NCBI GenBank assembly: GCA_017625775.1
Contig: JAGAKE010000007.1
Span: 1 to 46,942, forward strand
Origin: Fibrobacteraceae bacterium
GTDB lineage: Bacteria; Fibrobacterota; Fibrobacteria; Fibrobacterales; Fibrobacteraceae
DNA: 46,942 bases
Direction of reading: 5' to 3'
Shown in pieces: positions 26,200-35,001 of this stretch. A program made the translations under genes and the position numbers. Positions within the stretch are counted from its first letter, which is position 1, and every line of letters begins with the position of its first letter. The notes under the pieces are model-generated. The model did not search any database. It saw nothing but the letters and a program-made list of their open reading frames with translations, and was not told the origin of the DNA.

Positions 26200-28542
26200 T
26201 TAAGCACCAAGCCAAACAATTACCCCTGCAAAAACAACACTAACCATAGTCATTAACTTGATGAGAATATTCAAAGAAGGGCCTGCGGTATCTTTAAATG
26301 GATCGCCTACAGTATCACCAACCACGCCTGCTCTATGCGTTTCAGAACCTTTTCCACCAAAATTACCCTTTTCAATAAACTTTTTCGCGTTGTCCCAAGC
26401 TCCACCAGCATTATTTAACATGCAAGCTAAAGCAAAACCACAAGCAAGACCACCAGCTAATAAACCAAAAACTCCAGCTATTCCCATTATCCAACCAACA
26501 AGCACAGGAACAATAACCGCAAGCAAAGAAGGTATTATCATTTCCCGCTGAGCGCCCTTTGTTGAAATAGCTACACACCGAGCATAATCTGGCTTTCCAG
26601 TTCCGTCCATAATTCCAGGAATTTCCTTAAATTGACGACGAACTTCTTCAACCATTGAAGAGGCGGCACGCCCAACGGCTTTAATTGTTAAAGCGCAAAA
26701 CAAGAACGCCATCATACAACCAATAAAAAGCCCTCCTAAAAGCATCGGATTCATTAAGTTCAAATGAAATGCCGACATAAAATCAGCAAAGGTCGCCTGC
26801 GAAAGAGATAAAGCCATCACTTCACCATTATCCGCAATCATACGAGCGCCATTTTCTAAAATAGTACCACCTTTTGCATTCGCTACTAAAGTTTCAGGAG
26901 AATTATAAAAAGTAACACCGCCAAGAGAAAATCCATCTTTAGAAGCAAATTTTCCAAGCCACAATTTAATTTCTTCTACATAAGATGCTAAAAGAGCCAT
27001 AGCAGTCAACGCTGCAGAGCCAATTGCAAATCCTTTCCCTGTTGCAGCTGTTGTATTTCCTAACATGTCTAAGCTATCTGTTCTTGCACGGACTTCTGGA
27101 GCAAGACCAGCCATTTCTGCGTTACCGCCAGCGTTATCAGCAATGGGGCCAAAAGCATCCGTTGCTAAAGTAATACCAAGAGTAGAAAGCATTCCTACAG
27201 CAGCAAAGCCAACGCCATATAAACCCTCGGAAATGTTTGAAAAACCACCAGAAAATCCAAATGCACACAAAATTCCTATCACAATAATAATCACTGGGAA
27301 CGCCGTAGAAAACATTCCTACCGCTATTCCGTCAATGATTGTAGTTGCGGCCCCTAAACGAGCTTGCGAAGCAATTCCCTGCGTAGGTTTAAAAGCATCT
27401 GATGTATAATATTCAGTGCATTGACCAATTAAAACTCCAGCGACTAAACCGGAAACCACTGCCCCAAATATTCCCCACGAAATCCATTCTAAATAAACTA
27501 ATAACAACAAAACAAATAGAACTAGAATTGAAGAACCTAATGTTCCCGTCAAGAGCGAACGCAATAAGTTTTTCATGGAAGCGCCCTCGTGCGTTCTCAC
27601 CATAAAAATTCCAACAATCGAAAGTAAAATTCCAAAAGCCGCTACTATCATAGGAGCCATTACAAATTTTATTGAGCAACCAGGTAATACAGCCCCAAGA
27701 GCCGCTGTTGCAAGAATTGAACCGCAATATGATTCATAAAGATCTGCCCCCATTCCAGCTACATCACCAACATTATCTCCGACATTGTCAGCAATCGTTG
27801 CCGGATTACGCGGGTCGTCTTCTGGAATTCCTGCTTCCACTTTTCCGACAAGATCCGCCCCCACATCAGCAGCTTTTGTATAAATGCCTCCTCCGACTCG
27901 AGCAAACAGAGCTTGTAATGAGGCGCCCATACCAAATGTAAGCATAGTGGTTGTAATTTCTACCATTTTTGCTTTAGCAAAAGCTTCTGATGCAACAGTA
28001 TTTGCATTAAATTCAAGAGATAATTTAGAAGCTAATTCTGCACCAAATCCAAAAATATTATGGTCATAAATTGTATTTAACAAATAAAACCAAATAGAAA
28101 TATCTAAAAGTCCAAAACCAACAACTACAAGTCCCATCACGGCGCCAGAACGAAACGCAATCACTAAGCCCTGATTTAAACTTTTTTCGGCTCCGGCTGC
28201 CGTTCGTGAACTAGCGCAAGTAGCCGTTTTCATTCCAAGAAAGCCACAAAGTCCACTAAAAAAGCCTCCCGTTAAGAATGCGATTGGAACAAATGGATTT
28301 TGAATTCCCAAAAATGCAAGAAGCACAAACACAAGAAAAAGAATAGCAAAGACTACACTAACCGTTTTGTATTGCCTTGCCAAGTAAGCAAATGCCCCTT
28401 CTCTTACGTATTGAGCAATTTCTCGCATTCGAGGAGTTCCCTCGGGCATTCGAATCATAGAACGGAAAAATAAGTAAGCCGCAACTAAAGCAATAATGGC
28501 CGCAACAGGAACCACATACCAGAAAAAAGGTATTTCTGCCAT
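26200..28542 (-). CDS. hppA: Membrane-bound ion-translocating pyrophosphatase
   Basis: A 780-residue protein with about 16 membrane helices. [20 protein letters not shown] and [20 protein letters not shown] are the pyrophosphate/magnesium-binding acidic loops, and [19 protein letters not shown] the C-terminal one. Near mid-protein [20 protein letters not shown] has Ala where potassium-independent enzymes have Lys, so this is the potassium-dependent class, which includes both sodium and proton pumps. It hydrolyses pyrophosphate to drive export of cations. AAGGAG lies about seven bases before the ATG. Confidence 0.95.
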   Translation of the reverse strand: MAEIPFFWYVVPVAAIIALVAAYLFFRSMIRMPEGTPRMREIAQYVREGAFAYLARQYKTVSVVFAILFLVFVLLAFLGIQNPFVPIAFLTGGFFSGLCGFLGMKTATCASSRTAAGAEKSLNQGLVIAFRSGAVMGLVVVGFGLLDISIWFYLLNTIYDHNIFGFGAELASKLSLEFNANTVASEAFAKAKMVEITTTMLTFGMGASLQALFARVGGGIYTKAADVGADLVGKVEAGIPEDDPRNPATIADNVGDNVGDVAGMGADLYESYCGSILATAALGAVLPGCSIKFVMAPMIVAAFGILLSIVGIFMVRTHEGASMKNLLRSLLTGTLGSSILVLFVLLLLVYLEWISWGIFGAVVSGLVAGVLIGQCTEYYTSDAFKPTQGIASQARLGAATTIIDGIAVGMFSTAFPVIIIVIGILCAFGFSGGFSNISEGLYGVGFAAVGMLSTLGITLATDAFGPIADNAGGNAEMAGLAPEVRARTDSLDMLGNTTAATGKGFAIGSAALTAMALLASYVEEIKLWLGKFASKDGFSLGGVTFYNSPETLVANAKGGTILENGARMIADNGEVMALSLSQATFADFMSAFHLNLMNPMLLGGLFIGCMMAFLFCALTIKAVGRAASSMVEEVRRQFKEIPGIMDGTGKPDYARCVAISTKGAQREMIIPSLLAVIVPVLVGWIMGIAGVFGLLAGGLACGFALACMLNNAGGAWDNAKKFIEKGNFGGKGSETHRAGVVGDTVGDPFKDTAGPSLNILIKLMTMVSVVFAGVIVWLGA

Positions 28543-28657
28543 AAGAACTCCTTTTTGAACTTAGGAATTACAAAACAAGCCTTGATTTTTTTTAAGGCTC
28601 TAAGAGAAATCTATAACGTTTTTTTTCAACGAGATAAACTTTTCCGACAAATTTCAT

Positions 28658-28685
28658 AAAAACACGATAAAAAGTGTTTTTTTTC
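28658..28685. terminator. Putative AT-rich terminator
   Basis: AAAAACAC and GTGTTTTT pair around an eight-base loop, with a further T-run on the plus side. It lies downstream of the MetH-domain gene (minus strand). A second smaller hairpin, GCCTT/AAGGC, is at 28579-28598, before hppA. Confidence 0.55.
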
Positions 28686-28708
28686 ACAACCAAAAGTAGC
28701 CACAAATC

Positions 28709-29569
28709 TTAAAGCAAACGCCCCAGTTCTTCACGAGCTTTTTTTTCACTCCAACCTTTCCGAGAGGCATAATCTTTTAATTGATCTTCACCAATTCGCC
28801 GAATATTGAAATAATGAGATAATGGATGAGCAATATAATAACCGCAAACAGATGCTTCTGGTACCATCATTTTGCTTGAAGTCATTGTAATACCTACTGA
28901 TTCAGGCATAAGCAAATGCCAAAGCGTTTCTATTTCAGAGTGGTCTGGTGTTGTTGGGTAACCAGGAACTGGTCTAACTCCGAACGCCTCGCCTAAGGCA
29001 TAGCCCCACCATTTTTTTTGAACTTCTCTGTGCATATATTCAGAATAAGCCTCTGTGAGTCTTGCAGCCAAAGTTTTCCACAATAAAATGCGGTACATAT
29101 CACCATCAGCTTTTTCTATCGCTTTCTCCAAATCAAGAGACGCACTTAACGCAAACATCCCAATCCAATCTACTGATTTTGGATTAAAAAAATCAGCCAC
29201 CGAGCAAAAAGCATTCCCGTCTAATTCCTCTTGCATTCTTAAAAAATGCAATTTCGCTAATGGTTTTTCTGAAATGCTTTCTACAGTTTCATAAACGTTT
29301 AAAGAATCTCCAAAACGACGCACAGGAAAAAAAGCTATAACGCCACCGGCACGAAGAATTTTAAGAGAAAGTAAATAATTTAATTCTGATTTTGCTTCTT
29401 TTTGCCACTTTACGGATTCTTCTGAACGTGATTTTATTTGCCAAGCCAAATCAAAAAAATGCCAATCAATCAAAGGAATTAGTTTAGACAAATCTTCTAA
29501 AAAAACTTCTCTTCGTCCTGGAAAATTTGGGGCAGGAGAAGACAACCATGGTTCTTTTAACGCTGACAT
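28709..29569 (-). CDS. Stand-alone MetH reactivation (AdoMet-binding) domain
   Basis: A 286-residue protein matching the C-terminal activation domain of cobalamin-dependent methionine synthase (Met_synt_B12). Key blocks are VRPVPGYPTTPDH with the AdoMet-binding Arg, IETLWHLL, ASVCGYYIAHPLSHYFNIRRIGEDQ and LKDYASRKG, in the family order. In most bacteria this is fused to the end of a 1200-residue MetH; here it is free, with its own start and stop and no methyltransferase or cobalamin domain nearby. It presumably reductively remethylates the cobalamin of a separate MetH core. AdoMet and flavodoxin partnership is inferred from the family. Confidence 0.88.
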   Translation of the reverse strand: MSALKEPWLSSPAPNFPGRREVFLEDLSKLIPLIDWHFFDLAWQIKSRSEESVKWQKEAKSELNYLLSLKILRAGGVIAFFPVRRFGDSLNVYETVESISEKPLAKLHFLRMQEELDGNAFCSVADFFNPKSVDWIGMFALSASLDLEKAIEKADGDMYRILLWKTLAARLTEAYSEYMHREVQKKWWGYALGEAFGVRPVPGYPTTPDHSEIETLWHLLMPESVGITMTSSKMMVPEASVCGYYIAHPLSHYFNIRRIGEDQLKDYASRKGWSEKKAREELGRLL

Positions 29570-29596
29570 ATAGTAAAAAATAAATTATTTCTTCAT

Positions 29597-30367
29597 TTAA
29601 ACATTTGACTTCTTAATTTTCTTTTTTTGCTGCCTTCCAGCAATCGCTACTAAAAGCTTGCGCGGTAAAAAACGAGCAAAAAAGACAGCTAATTTCATCA
29701 TAAAACCAGGGACGATTATTGTTTTTCGTCGAAACATCTGCTTTAAAGCGTATGCTGCGCAAAATTCCGCAGAAATTCCAGGTAACGCAAATTCAACGTT
29801 AGCAACTTGATTAAATTCCGTATCGACAGGTCCCGGACAAAGACAACTCAAAGAAACAGGACTTTGTTTTTCTTTAAACTCTCTTGCTACAGCCAAACTT
29901 AAGCTTGTTACATAAGCCTTTGTCGCATAATAAGTTGCCATATAAGGTCCACCAGGCAAAAGTCCTGCCGAGGAAGCGACGTTTAAAATAAAACCGCCAC
30001 CATGACGTTCTAAAATTTGAGCAACTGCTTTAGTGAATCGATGTAAAGTCCAAATATTCAATGTAATCATGGACTTTTCTTTTTCTAAATCGGATTCTAA
30101 AAAGTTTCCACAATCACCAAAGCCTGCATTATTTATAAATATTTCAAAATCAACTGATTTCAGAAAATCTTCCAAACGGACACATTCTGCCTCATTTGAT
30201 AAATCAGCTACGAAAATCTGAGAATTTCCAAGAGTTTTTGCAATTTCTTGCAATCGTTTTTCTCTTCGAGCAACTAAAACTAGACCATAACCTTGATTGG
30301 AAAGAATTTTTGCCATAGCAAACCCAATCCCAGAACTAGCACCCGTAATAACTGCTATTTTTTTCAT
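29597..30367 (-). CDS. Short-chain dehydrogenase/reductase
   Basis: The start at 30367 follows TTGGAG by six bases and opens directly into the Rossmann fold (MKKIAVITGASSGIGFAMAK), giving 256 residues. It has the SDR signatures TGASSGIG, NNAGFGDCG, the catalytic Ser in NVASSAGLLPGG, and YYATKAYVTSLS for the Tyr-Lys pair. LCPGPVDTEF follows. The C-terminus has a hydrophobic stretch and a Lys-rich end, as in DltE/YqjQ-like SDRs. The substrate is not known. It is divergent from rpsP. Confidence 0.92.
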   Translation of the reverse strand: MKKIAVITGASSGIGFAMAKILSNQGYGLVLVARREKRLQEIAKTLGNSQIFVADLSNEAECVRLEDFLKSVDFEIFINNAGFGDCGNFLESDLEKEKSMITLNIWTLHRFTKAVAQILERHGGGFILNVASSAGLLPGGPYMATYYATKAYVTSLSLAVAREFKEKQSPVSLSCLCPGPVDTEFNQVANVEFALPGISAEFCAAYALKQMFRRKTIIVPGFMMKLAVFFARFLPRKLLVAIAGRQQKKKIKKSNV

Positions 30368-30584
30368 GTGTTCTCCAAAAGATTTTTCTAAAAATAGAAT
30401 CTTTATCTTAAAAAACCACACTCTTTCAATTCTATTTTAGCACTCAATTTCTTAAGTCAAGGCGATTTTCAAAACATCCCCCTAAAAGGCTCAAAAACGT
30501 CAAATTTCACTAAAAAACTCAATTTTTTGCAATTTCGGAATTTAATTTGTTTGTAAAGAACGGATATTTTTTCATTACCTGCCC

Positions 30585-30613
30585 TTTACAGACAAATTGT
30601 TTTTTGTTATCTT
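30585..30613 (+). promoter_or_regulatory. Putative sigma-70 promoter for the rpsP operon
   Basis: TTTACA (30585-30590) and TATCTT (30608-30613) are separated by 17 bases, 32 bases upstream of the rpsP ATG at 30645. This is seen only by sequence; the -10 box is not perfect. Confidence 0.55.
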
Positions 30614-30644
30614 GGGGCCGTAACTTTTATATGAGGTAAATAAT

Positions 30645-31055
30645 ATGGCAACCGCAATGCGTCTTTCCCGTTTTGGCAAGCGTCATTCTCCTATCTATCG
30701 CGTAGTCGTTATCGACAGCCGCAAGGCTCGCGATGGTCAATTCATCGAACAAGTTGGTTTCTACAACCCAAATACTAAGACTCCAGAAATCAAGTTTGAA
30801 CAAGAAAAGGTTCTTAAGTGGCTTTCTACTGGCGCTCAGCCTTCTGACACCGTTAAGTCCTTGCTTCGTAAATCTGGTATCATGGATTTGTTCCATGAAA
30901 TGAAAGCAAAGCGTTCTATTGAAGGTAAAGCTGCAGAAGCTCGTCCTTTCAAGGAAAGAAAGAAAAAACTCGGTCCTAAAGCTCTTGCTCGTCTTGAAGC
31001 AGAAAAGGCTGCTAAGGAAGCTCCTGCTGAAGAAGCAGCTGCAGAAAACGCCTAA
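30645..31055 (+). CDS. rpsP: 30S ribosomal protein S16
   Basis: A 136-residue protein. The S16 core is clear (RLSRFGKRHSPIYRVVVIDS, then RDGQFIEQVGFYNP and WLSTGAQPSDTVKSLL). The 45 residues after the core are an Ala/Glu/Lys-rich tail, as seen in several phyla with extended S16. GAGGTAAATAAT precedes the ATG. It heads the conserved rpsP-rimM-trmD-rplS operon, and the leader hosts a candidate promoter. Confidence 0.97.
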   Translation: MATAMRLSRFGKRHSPIYRVVVIDSRKARDGQFIEQVGFYNPNTKTPEIKFEQEKVLKWLSTGAQPSDTVKSLLRKSGIMDLFHEMKAKRSIEGKAAEARPFKERKKKLGPKALARLEAEKAAKEAPAEEAAAENA

Positions 31056-31070
31056 TTTTAGGGAATTGAA

Positions 31071-31101
31071 ATCCCCGGCTGCATGCAGCCGGGGATTTTT
31101 A
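31071..31101 (+). terminator. Terminator/attenuator between rpsP and rimM
   Basis: A perfect 12-bp palindrome (ATCCCCGGCTGC and GCAGCCGGGGAT, two-base loop) is followed by TTTTT. It ends eight bases before the rimM ATG, so it probably lowers rimM-trmD-rplS expression relative to rpsP. Confidence 0.85.
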
Positions 31102-31108
31102 TAATAAG

Positions 31109-31672
31109 ATGAAAAATAATTCTACAGAAGATCTTGTTTTTATCGGAATTCTCGGTCGTCCTCATGGCGTGCGAGGGCAAATTCGCTGCCGTCCTCAAAC
31201 ACATGATTTAGATCGTCACGAACTATTACAAGAAGTTTTCATTCAAAAAGGAGTTTCCTTACAGAAACTCCACGTAGAATCTTCATCGTCAGGAAATGGT
31301 GTTTGGTTTTTAAAATTCAAGGAATTTGATTCTCCAGAAAGCGTCGCTTCTTTAGTCAATGGAGAATTATTCATTTCTTCAGAAGAGCGATTACCTCCTC
31401 CTGAAGGTCTTTATTATTTGTCCGACTTTTCTGGTTTTTCCGTATTTACCGAAAAAGGGGAACAAGTCGGCTGCGTAAAAGAGTGCCTTGAATTACCTTC
31501 AGTAAACGCCTTTCAGATTCGCTTTTCAAAAGAAAAAGAATCATTATTTTCATCTAAGGAAATTCTCGTTCCTTGGATTGATGATTGCATTTTGTCTATA
31601 GAAGAATCTGAAAAAAAAATTGTATGTTCAGAAAGTTTTCTAATTAGCCTATGCCCTGAAAAGGAGGACTAA
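31109..31672 (+). CDS. rimM: Ribosome maturation factor RimM
   Basis: A 187-residue RimM. The N-terminal beta-barrel starts IGILGRPHGVRGQIRCRPQT, and the PRC-barrel follows (YYLSDFSGFSVFTEKGEQVG). KEILVPWIDDCILSIE is the family C-terminal block. RimM helps assemble the 30S head with S19 and S13. It starts nine bases after the rpsP-rimM hairpin with no well-placed ribosome binding site; the GGGG of the stem may serve, which would make initiation depend on unfolding. The stop is one base from the trmD start. Confidence 0.95.
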   Translation: MKNNSTEDLVFIGILGRPHGVRGQIRCRPQTHDLDRHELLQEVFIQKGVSLQKLHVESSSSGNGVWFLKFKEFDSPESVASLVNGELFISSEERLPPPEGLYYLSDFSGFSVFTEKGEQVGCVKECLELPSVNAFQIRFSKEKESLFSSKEILVPWIDDCILSIEESEKKIVCSESFLISLCPEKED

Positions 31673-31673
31673 C

Positions 31674-32378
31674 ATGAAAATAGACTGCATTACACTTTTT
31701 CCTGAAATGTTTACTCCACTAGAACATTCCATCATTGGCAGGGCAAGAAAAAACGGATTAATTGATTTCCGCACCATTTTCTTAAGAGACTTTGCAATCA
31801 ATGACTACGGTCAAGTAGATGATGCTCCGTATGGAGGAGAGCCTGGCATGGTACTAAGACCGGAACCCCTAGCCAAAGCTATACGAAGCACTGGTGTACG
31901 CCAAAACAAAGGCACTGTTATTTACTTAACCGCCGACGGAACTCCTTTTACGCATCAAATTGCTAAGGAACTTTCACAAAAAGAACACTTGGTTCTCGTA
32001 TGCGGACATTACAAAGGTATCGACGAAAGAATTAGAGAATCTGAAATCGATATGGAAATTTCTATTGGAGATTTTGTGGTCAGCGGCGGTGAACTACCAG
32101 CCATGGTCCTAACTGACGCCGTCGGCAGGCTTCTAGAAGGAGCTCTTGGGAACAAAGAATCTGGAGAAACAGACTCGTTCGCCCAAGGCGTTCTTGGTTG
32201 GCCTGTTTACACTAGACCAGAGATTTTTGAAGGGAAAAAAGTTCCAGAAGTGTTGCTTTCTGGGCATCATCAGCGAATTTCTGAGTGGAAAAAGGCAGAA
32301 TCTTTAAAAAGAACGCAAGAAAGACGCCCTGACATCTTTTCAAAACTGAAAATAGATACTAAATTTGGCAGCAACTAA
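31674..32378 (+). CDS. trmD: tRNA (guanine37-N1)-methyltransferase TrmD
   Basis: A 234-residue SPOUT methyltransferase with the trefoil-knot signatures LVCGHYKGIDERI and ISIGDFVVSGGELPAMVLTDA. DDAPYGGEPGMVLRPEPL is the TrmD N-terminal motif. It methylates N1 of G37 in tRNAs to prevent frameshifting. AAAAGGAGG sits immediately upstream, within the end of rimM, so the two are coupled. It lies in the usual place before rplS. Confidence 0.97.
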   Translation: MKIDCITLFPEMFTPLEHSIIGRARKNGLIDFRTIFLRDFAINDYGQVDDAPYGGEPGMVLRPEPLAKAIRSTGVRQNKGTVIYLTADGTPFTHQIAKELSQKEHLVLVCGHYKGIDERIRESEIDMEISIGDFVVSGGELPAMVLTDAVGRLLEGALGNKESGETDSFAQGVLGWPVYTRPEIFEGKKVPEVLLSGHHQRISEWKKAESLKRTQERRPDIFSKLKIDTKFGSN

Positions 32379-32390
32379 ACGAGGTCAATT

Positions 32391-32738
32391 ATGTCTCAAA
32401 ATATTGAAACCATTCATCAAGAAAATAAGAAAGCCGATCAGCCGGCTTTCCGTACAGGCGATACCGTCACTGTGAATATCAAGGTTATTGAAGGTACGAA
32501 AGAACGTATCCAGCCGTTCAAGGGCGTTATCATTCAACACAAAAACACTGGCATTTCCGAAACTCTTACTGTTCGTAAAATGTCCGGCTCTGTGGCCGTG
32601 GAACGTATTTTCCCGATTCACAGCCCAAGAATCGATTCTATCGTAATCGATCGTCCGGGTAAAGTTCGCCAGGCTCGCATCTACTACATGCGCAACCTCC
32701 GCGGAAAGGCCGCTCGTATTCTTGAACGTCAAGATTAA
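32391..32738 (+). CDS. rplS: 50S ribosomal protein L19
   Basis: A 115-residue protein with the L19 signatures FRTGDTVTVNIKVIEG, FKGVIIQHKNTG and VERIFPIHSPRIDSI. The C-terminal RIYYMRNLRGKAARI is also diagnostic. Codon use is richer in G and C than its neighbours, as expected of a ribosomal gene. The ribosome binding site is CGAGG, about eight bases upstream. Its terminator lies inside the next gene (32766-32800). Confidence 0.97.
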   Translation: MSQNIETIHQENKKADQPAFRTGDTVTVNIKVIEGTKERIQPFKGVIIQHKNTGISETLTVRKMSGSVAVERIFPIHSPRIDSIVIDRPGKVRQARIYYMRNLRGKAARILERQD

Positions 32739-32754
32739 TTTTGGAGTTTCTAGA

Positions 32755-33660
32755 ATGAAAACAATCCCGCCGATACGTAAAAACGTGCCGGCGGGTTTTT
32801 CTGTTTTCAAAGCTGGAGAAAACCCGGAAGTTTTTCTCTATCTTGAATCTGGCGAACTAGCAGCGCTGGTTAAATCCAACGGAAAAGATAAAGAGTTATT
32901 TAAAATACAACCAGGTGAGCTCATCGGGCTTCCGTCTCTTTTAGAAAAGCAAGCTTTTGCATACAACATAGTAGCAACCAGAGATTCCTCTTACCTAGAA
33001 ATTGACGAAGAGTGTTTGGCTAGCACCTTAAAAAGCACTCCCGTGTGGCTGCTCGCAGGAATACGGCAAATCAATCAACAGATAAAAAAAGCAAAATCAG
33101 CCTCCTTAAATATCAAATCAACAAATGTTTCTAAAGTTCTAGCAAGCTTCTTGTATTCAAAAGCAAAACTCCGCTCTGTGCAAAATCAAACACCCATATT
33201 TGAAAATTACAATTCTCTTTTAAAAGAATGTGCGTGGATAAGTAGAATCCCTTTTCAAGTTTTAAAAGACGAATTATTTTCTTTAGAAAGAAGAAAACTT
33301 GTTTTTATTCACCAAAATGAACTAGGCATTCAAGAACCTCTCTTGCTCCAAGCACTAGAAGAATACCTAGCCTACACAGAACGAGGAAAAGAATTTCCTC
33401 CATTTCATATAAACCTTGTAGAAAAAAGAGCCGTTCATTGCATTTCTCGGCAAGGCAATATTTCTTTAGAAAGTTCTGAGTGGTTAGAAAAGTTAAAATC
33501 TAACGATAAATTTGCAACTATTTCCGAGGTAAATCTTTTAGAAAAATTAGGACTTTTAAAAAAAGTTGAATCAAATACACTCACTCCAGATGAAGAACAA
33601 ATTCAAAAATATTTACTTTGTTTTGAATACGAAAAGGAAATCAAAGGAAACATGCTATGA
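32755..33660 (+). CDS. CRP-like cyclic-nucleotide-binding-fold protein (first of tandem pair)
   Basis: The start at ATG 32755 follows TTGGAG by nine bases, giving 301 residues; an upstream frame to 32722 overlaps rplS. Residues about 11-95 form a cNMP-binding beta-roll (VPAGFSVFKAGENPEVFLYL, then GELIGLPSLLE), but I see no RxA(S/T) phosphate-binding cassette, so ligand binding is doubtful. LLKECAWISRIPFQVLKDE near 170 resembles a degenerate CRP winged helix. The remaining 100 residues are not recognised. An intrinsic terminator overlaps codons 4-16. The stop overlaps the next gene as ATGA. Confidence 0.8.
   Translation: MKTIPPIRKNVPAGFSVFKAGENPEVFLYLESGELAALVKSNGKDKELFKIQPGELIGLPSLLEKQAFAYNIVATRDSSYLEIDEECLASTLKSTPVWLLAGIRQINQQIKKAKSASLNIKSTNVSKVLASFLYSKAKLRSVQNQTPIFENYNSLLKECAWISRIPFQVLKDELFSLERRKLVFIHQNELGIQEPLLLQALEEYLAYTERGKEFPPFHINLVEKRAVHCISRQGNISLESSEWLEKLKSNDKFATISEVNLLEKLGLLKKVESNTLTPDEEQIQKYLLCFEYEKEIKGNML
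32766..32800 (+). terminator. Intrinsic terminator of rplS inside the next CDS
   Basis: CCCGCCG (32766-32772) pairs with CGGCGGG (32789-32795), and the inner ACGT arms pair around AAAA. It is followed by TTTTT (32796-32800). The element starts 11 bases after the A of the ATG at 32755 and is read as codons of the CRP-like protein. Confidence 0.85.
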
Positions 33661-34580
33661 AAATTTCCGCCAGAAACTTCCTATTCAAAGAAGGTGATAA
33701 AATTGAAAACCTGTACATTGTTCGTTCTGGTTCCTTAAACGCATTGCGCAAAGAATTCAAACGCATCAAAATCATTGAATCGTTTTTACCTGGTTCCATC
33801 ATTGGAGAAATTCCTAGTACGGAAAATGAAAAACACCTTTATTCAGTTCGCGCAGAAGAAGATTCCGAAATAGAAATCATTCCCATTCATTTAATTCATT
33901 CTGTTCTACAAAAAACTCCTAATTGGTTTCCAAAATTTATTCAAACTCTTCAATGGCGCAAACAAAATTTAATTTGTAAAGAACAAAAAAAATTAGCCAT
34001 TCTTTCTTTGCCAGCTTTTCTTTTTGTATTAAACCATTTAATTCAAACTTCTAATGAAAATAGCTATTCTCTTGAAAAAATACTTTCTCTTTTAGAATCA
34101 CTTTTATCAACTTCTCAGGAAATCATAGAACGCCTCTGCTACGCCCTCCATTCCATTGGATTCTTTCTCTTTGACGGAAAAAACATTCAGGTTCTAAAAC
34201 CAACACTTCCAATTATGCTTTATGATGTACTGCAAAAAAAAGCCATTTACAAAACACAACCAGAAAAAATTTTTTCTTCTACAAGTCAATTACTTTTAAA
34301 AACTTTCGTTACAGCTGCTCTAAAAGAAGGAACTACTATCGAAAACGGTTTAACGGAAATTTCTGGCTATGCCTTTAATCAAGCAGCACCTGTTTATAGC
34401 AAAGGTTCACGCAAAATATTCCAAGAATTAGAAAATCATAAAATTTTGCAATTAAAACCAGCAAGTTCTGAAAATTTTAATGACGACAAACTTTATGGGA
34501 ATCTAAAGTATATTCAGGATTTACTAGAACTAAATAGGATTTACCCTCTTCTTGATCAAGAACTTGCGAAACACCTTTGA
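33657..34580 (+). CDS. CRP-like cyclic-nucleotide-binding-fold protein (second of tandem pair)
   Basis: A 307-residue protein beginning with a cNMP-binding-like roll (FLFKEGDKIENLYIVRSGSL, then LPGSIIGEIP). No canonical phosphate-binding cassette is visible. The stretch LLESLLSTSQEIIERLCYAL near 155 is in the position of a winged helix but is degenerate. A further 130 residues of unknown type follow. The start overlaps the preceding gene by four bases. This and the preceding gene share size and layout and look like diverged duplicates. Its AT-rich codon use matches its neighbours. Confidence 0.78.
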   Translation: MKISARNFLFKEGDKIENLYIVRSGSLNALRKEFKRIKIIESFLPGSIIGEIPSTENEKHLYSVRAEEDSEIEIIPIHLIHSVLQKTPNWFPKFIQTLQWRKQNLICKEQKKLAILSLPAFLFVLNHLIQTSNENSYSLEKILSLLESLLSTSQEIIERLCYALHSIGFFLFDGKNIQVLKPTLPIMLYDVLQKKAIYKTQPEKIFSSTSQLLLKTFVTAALKEGTTIENGLTEISGYAFNQAAPVYSKGSRKIFQELENHKILQLKPASSENFNDDKLYGNLKYIQDLLELNRIYPLLDQELAKHL

Positions 34581-34621
34581 TTTTTCTAACTTATAGCCAA
34601 AACTTTCAAAAGGAAAACATT

Positions 34622-34999
34622 ATGAAAATCACATTATTATCCATTCTTGCAGCCGTTCCCCTATTTGCGCAAGAAACTGCAGCCCAAAATCCTCCTCAAG
34701 GTGGGGGCATTGGTGCATTTCTCCCCTTTATTCTTCTTTTTGTTGTAATGTATCTATTCTTTATTCGCCCTAAGTCCAAAGAAATGAAGAAAATGGAAGA
34801 AATGCGGAAAGCTATGAAAAAAGGCGACGAGGTAATGACCTTTGCAGGAATTATGGGCATTGTTCACCAAATTGATGACACCACAGTCACACTTCGCACT
34901 GGCTCTAGCACCATTAAGTTCCAAAAAGCCGCTATCCAAAGCATCGTTACTTCAGCACCTAGCGATAGTAAAGAAGAAGTTAAAGAAGAAGCTAAGTAA
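34622..34999 (+). CDS. yajC: Preprotein translocase accessory subunit YajC
   Basis: The start at ATG 34622 follows AAAAGGAAAA and gives 125 residues; the upstream frame overlaps the previous gene. It begins with a hydrophobic segment ending LFAQETAAQ, then a second membrane helix (FLPFILLFVVMYLFFI). The YajC signature RPKSKEMKKMEEMRKAMKKG and GDEVMTFAGIMGIV follows, and the end is acidic. YajC associates with SecDF at the inner membrane. It lies two bases before def. Confidence 0.93.
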   Translation: MKITLLSILAAVPLFAQETAAQNPPQGGGIGAFLPFILLFVVMYLFFIRPKSKEMKKMEEMRKAMKKGDEVMTFAGIMGIVHQIDDTTVTLRTGSSTIKFQKAAIQSIVTSAPSDSKEEVKEEAK

Positions 35000-35001
35000 T
35001 C

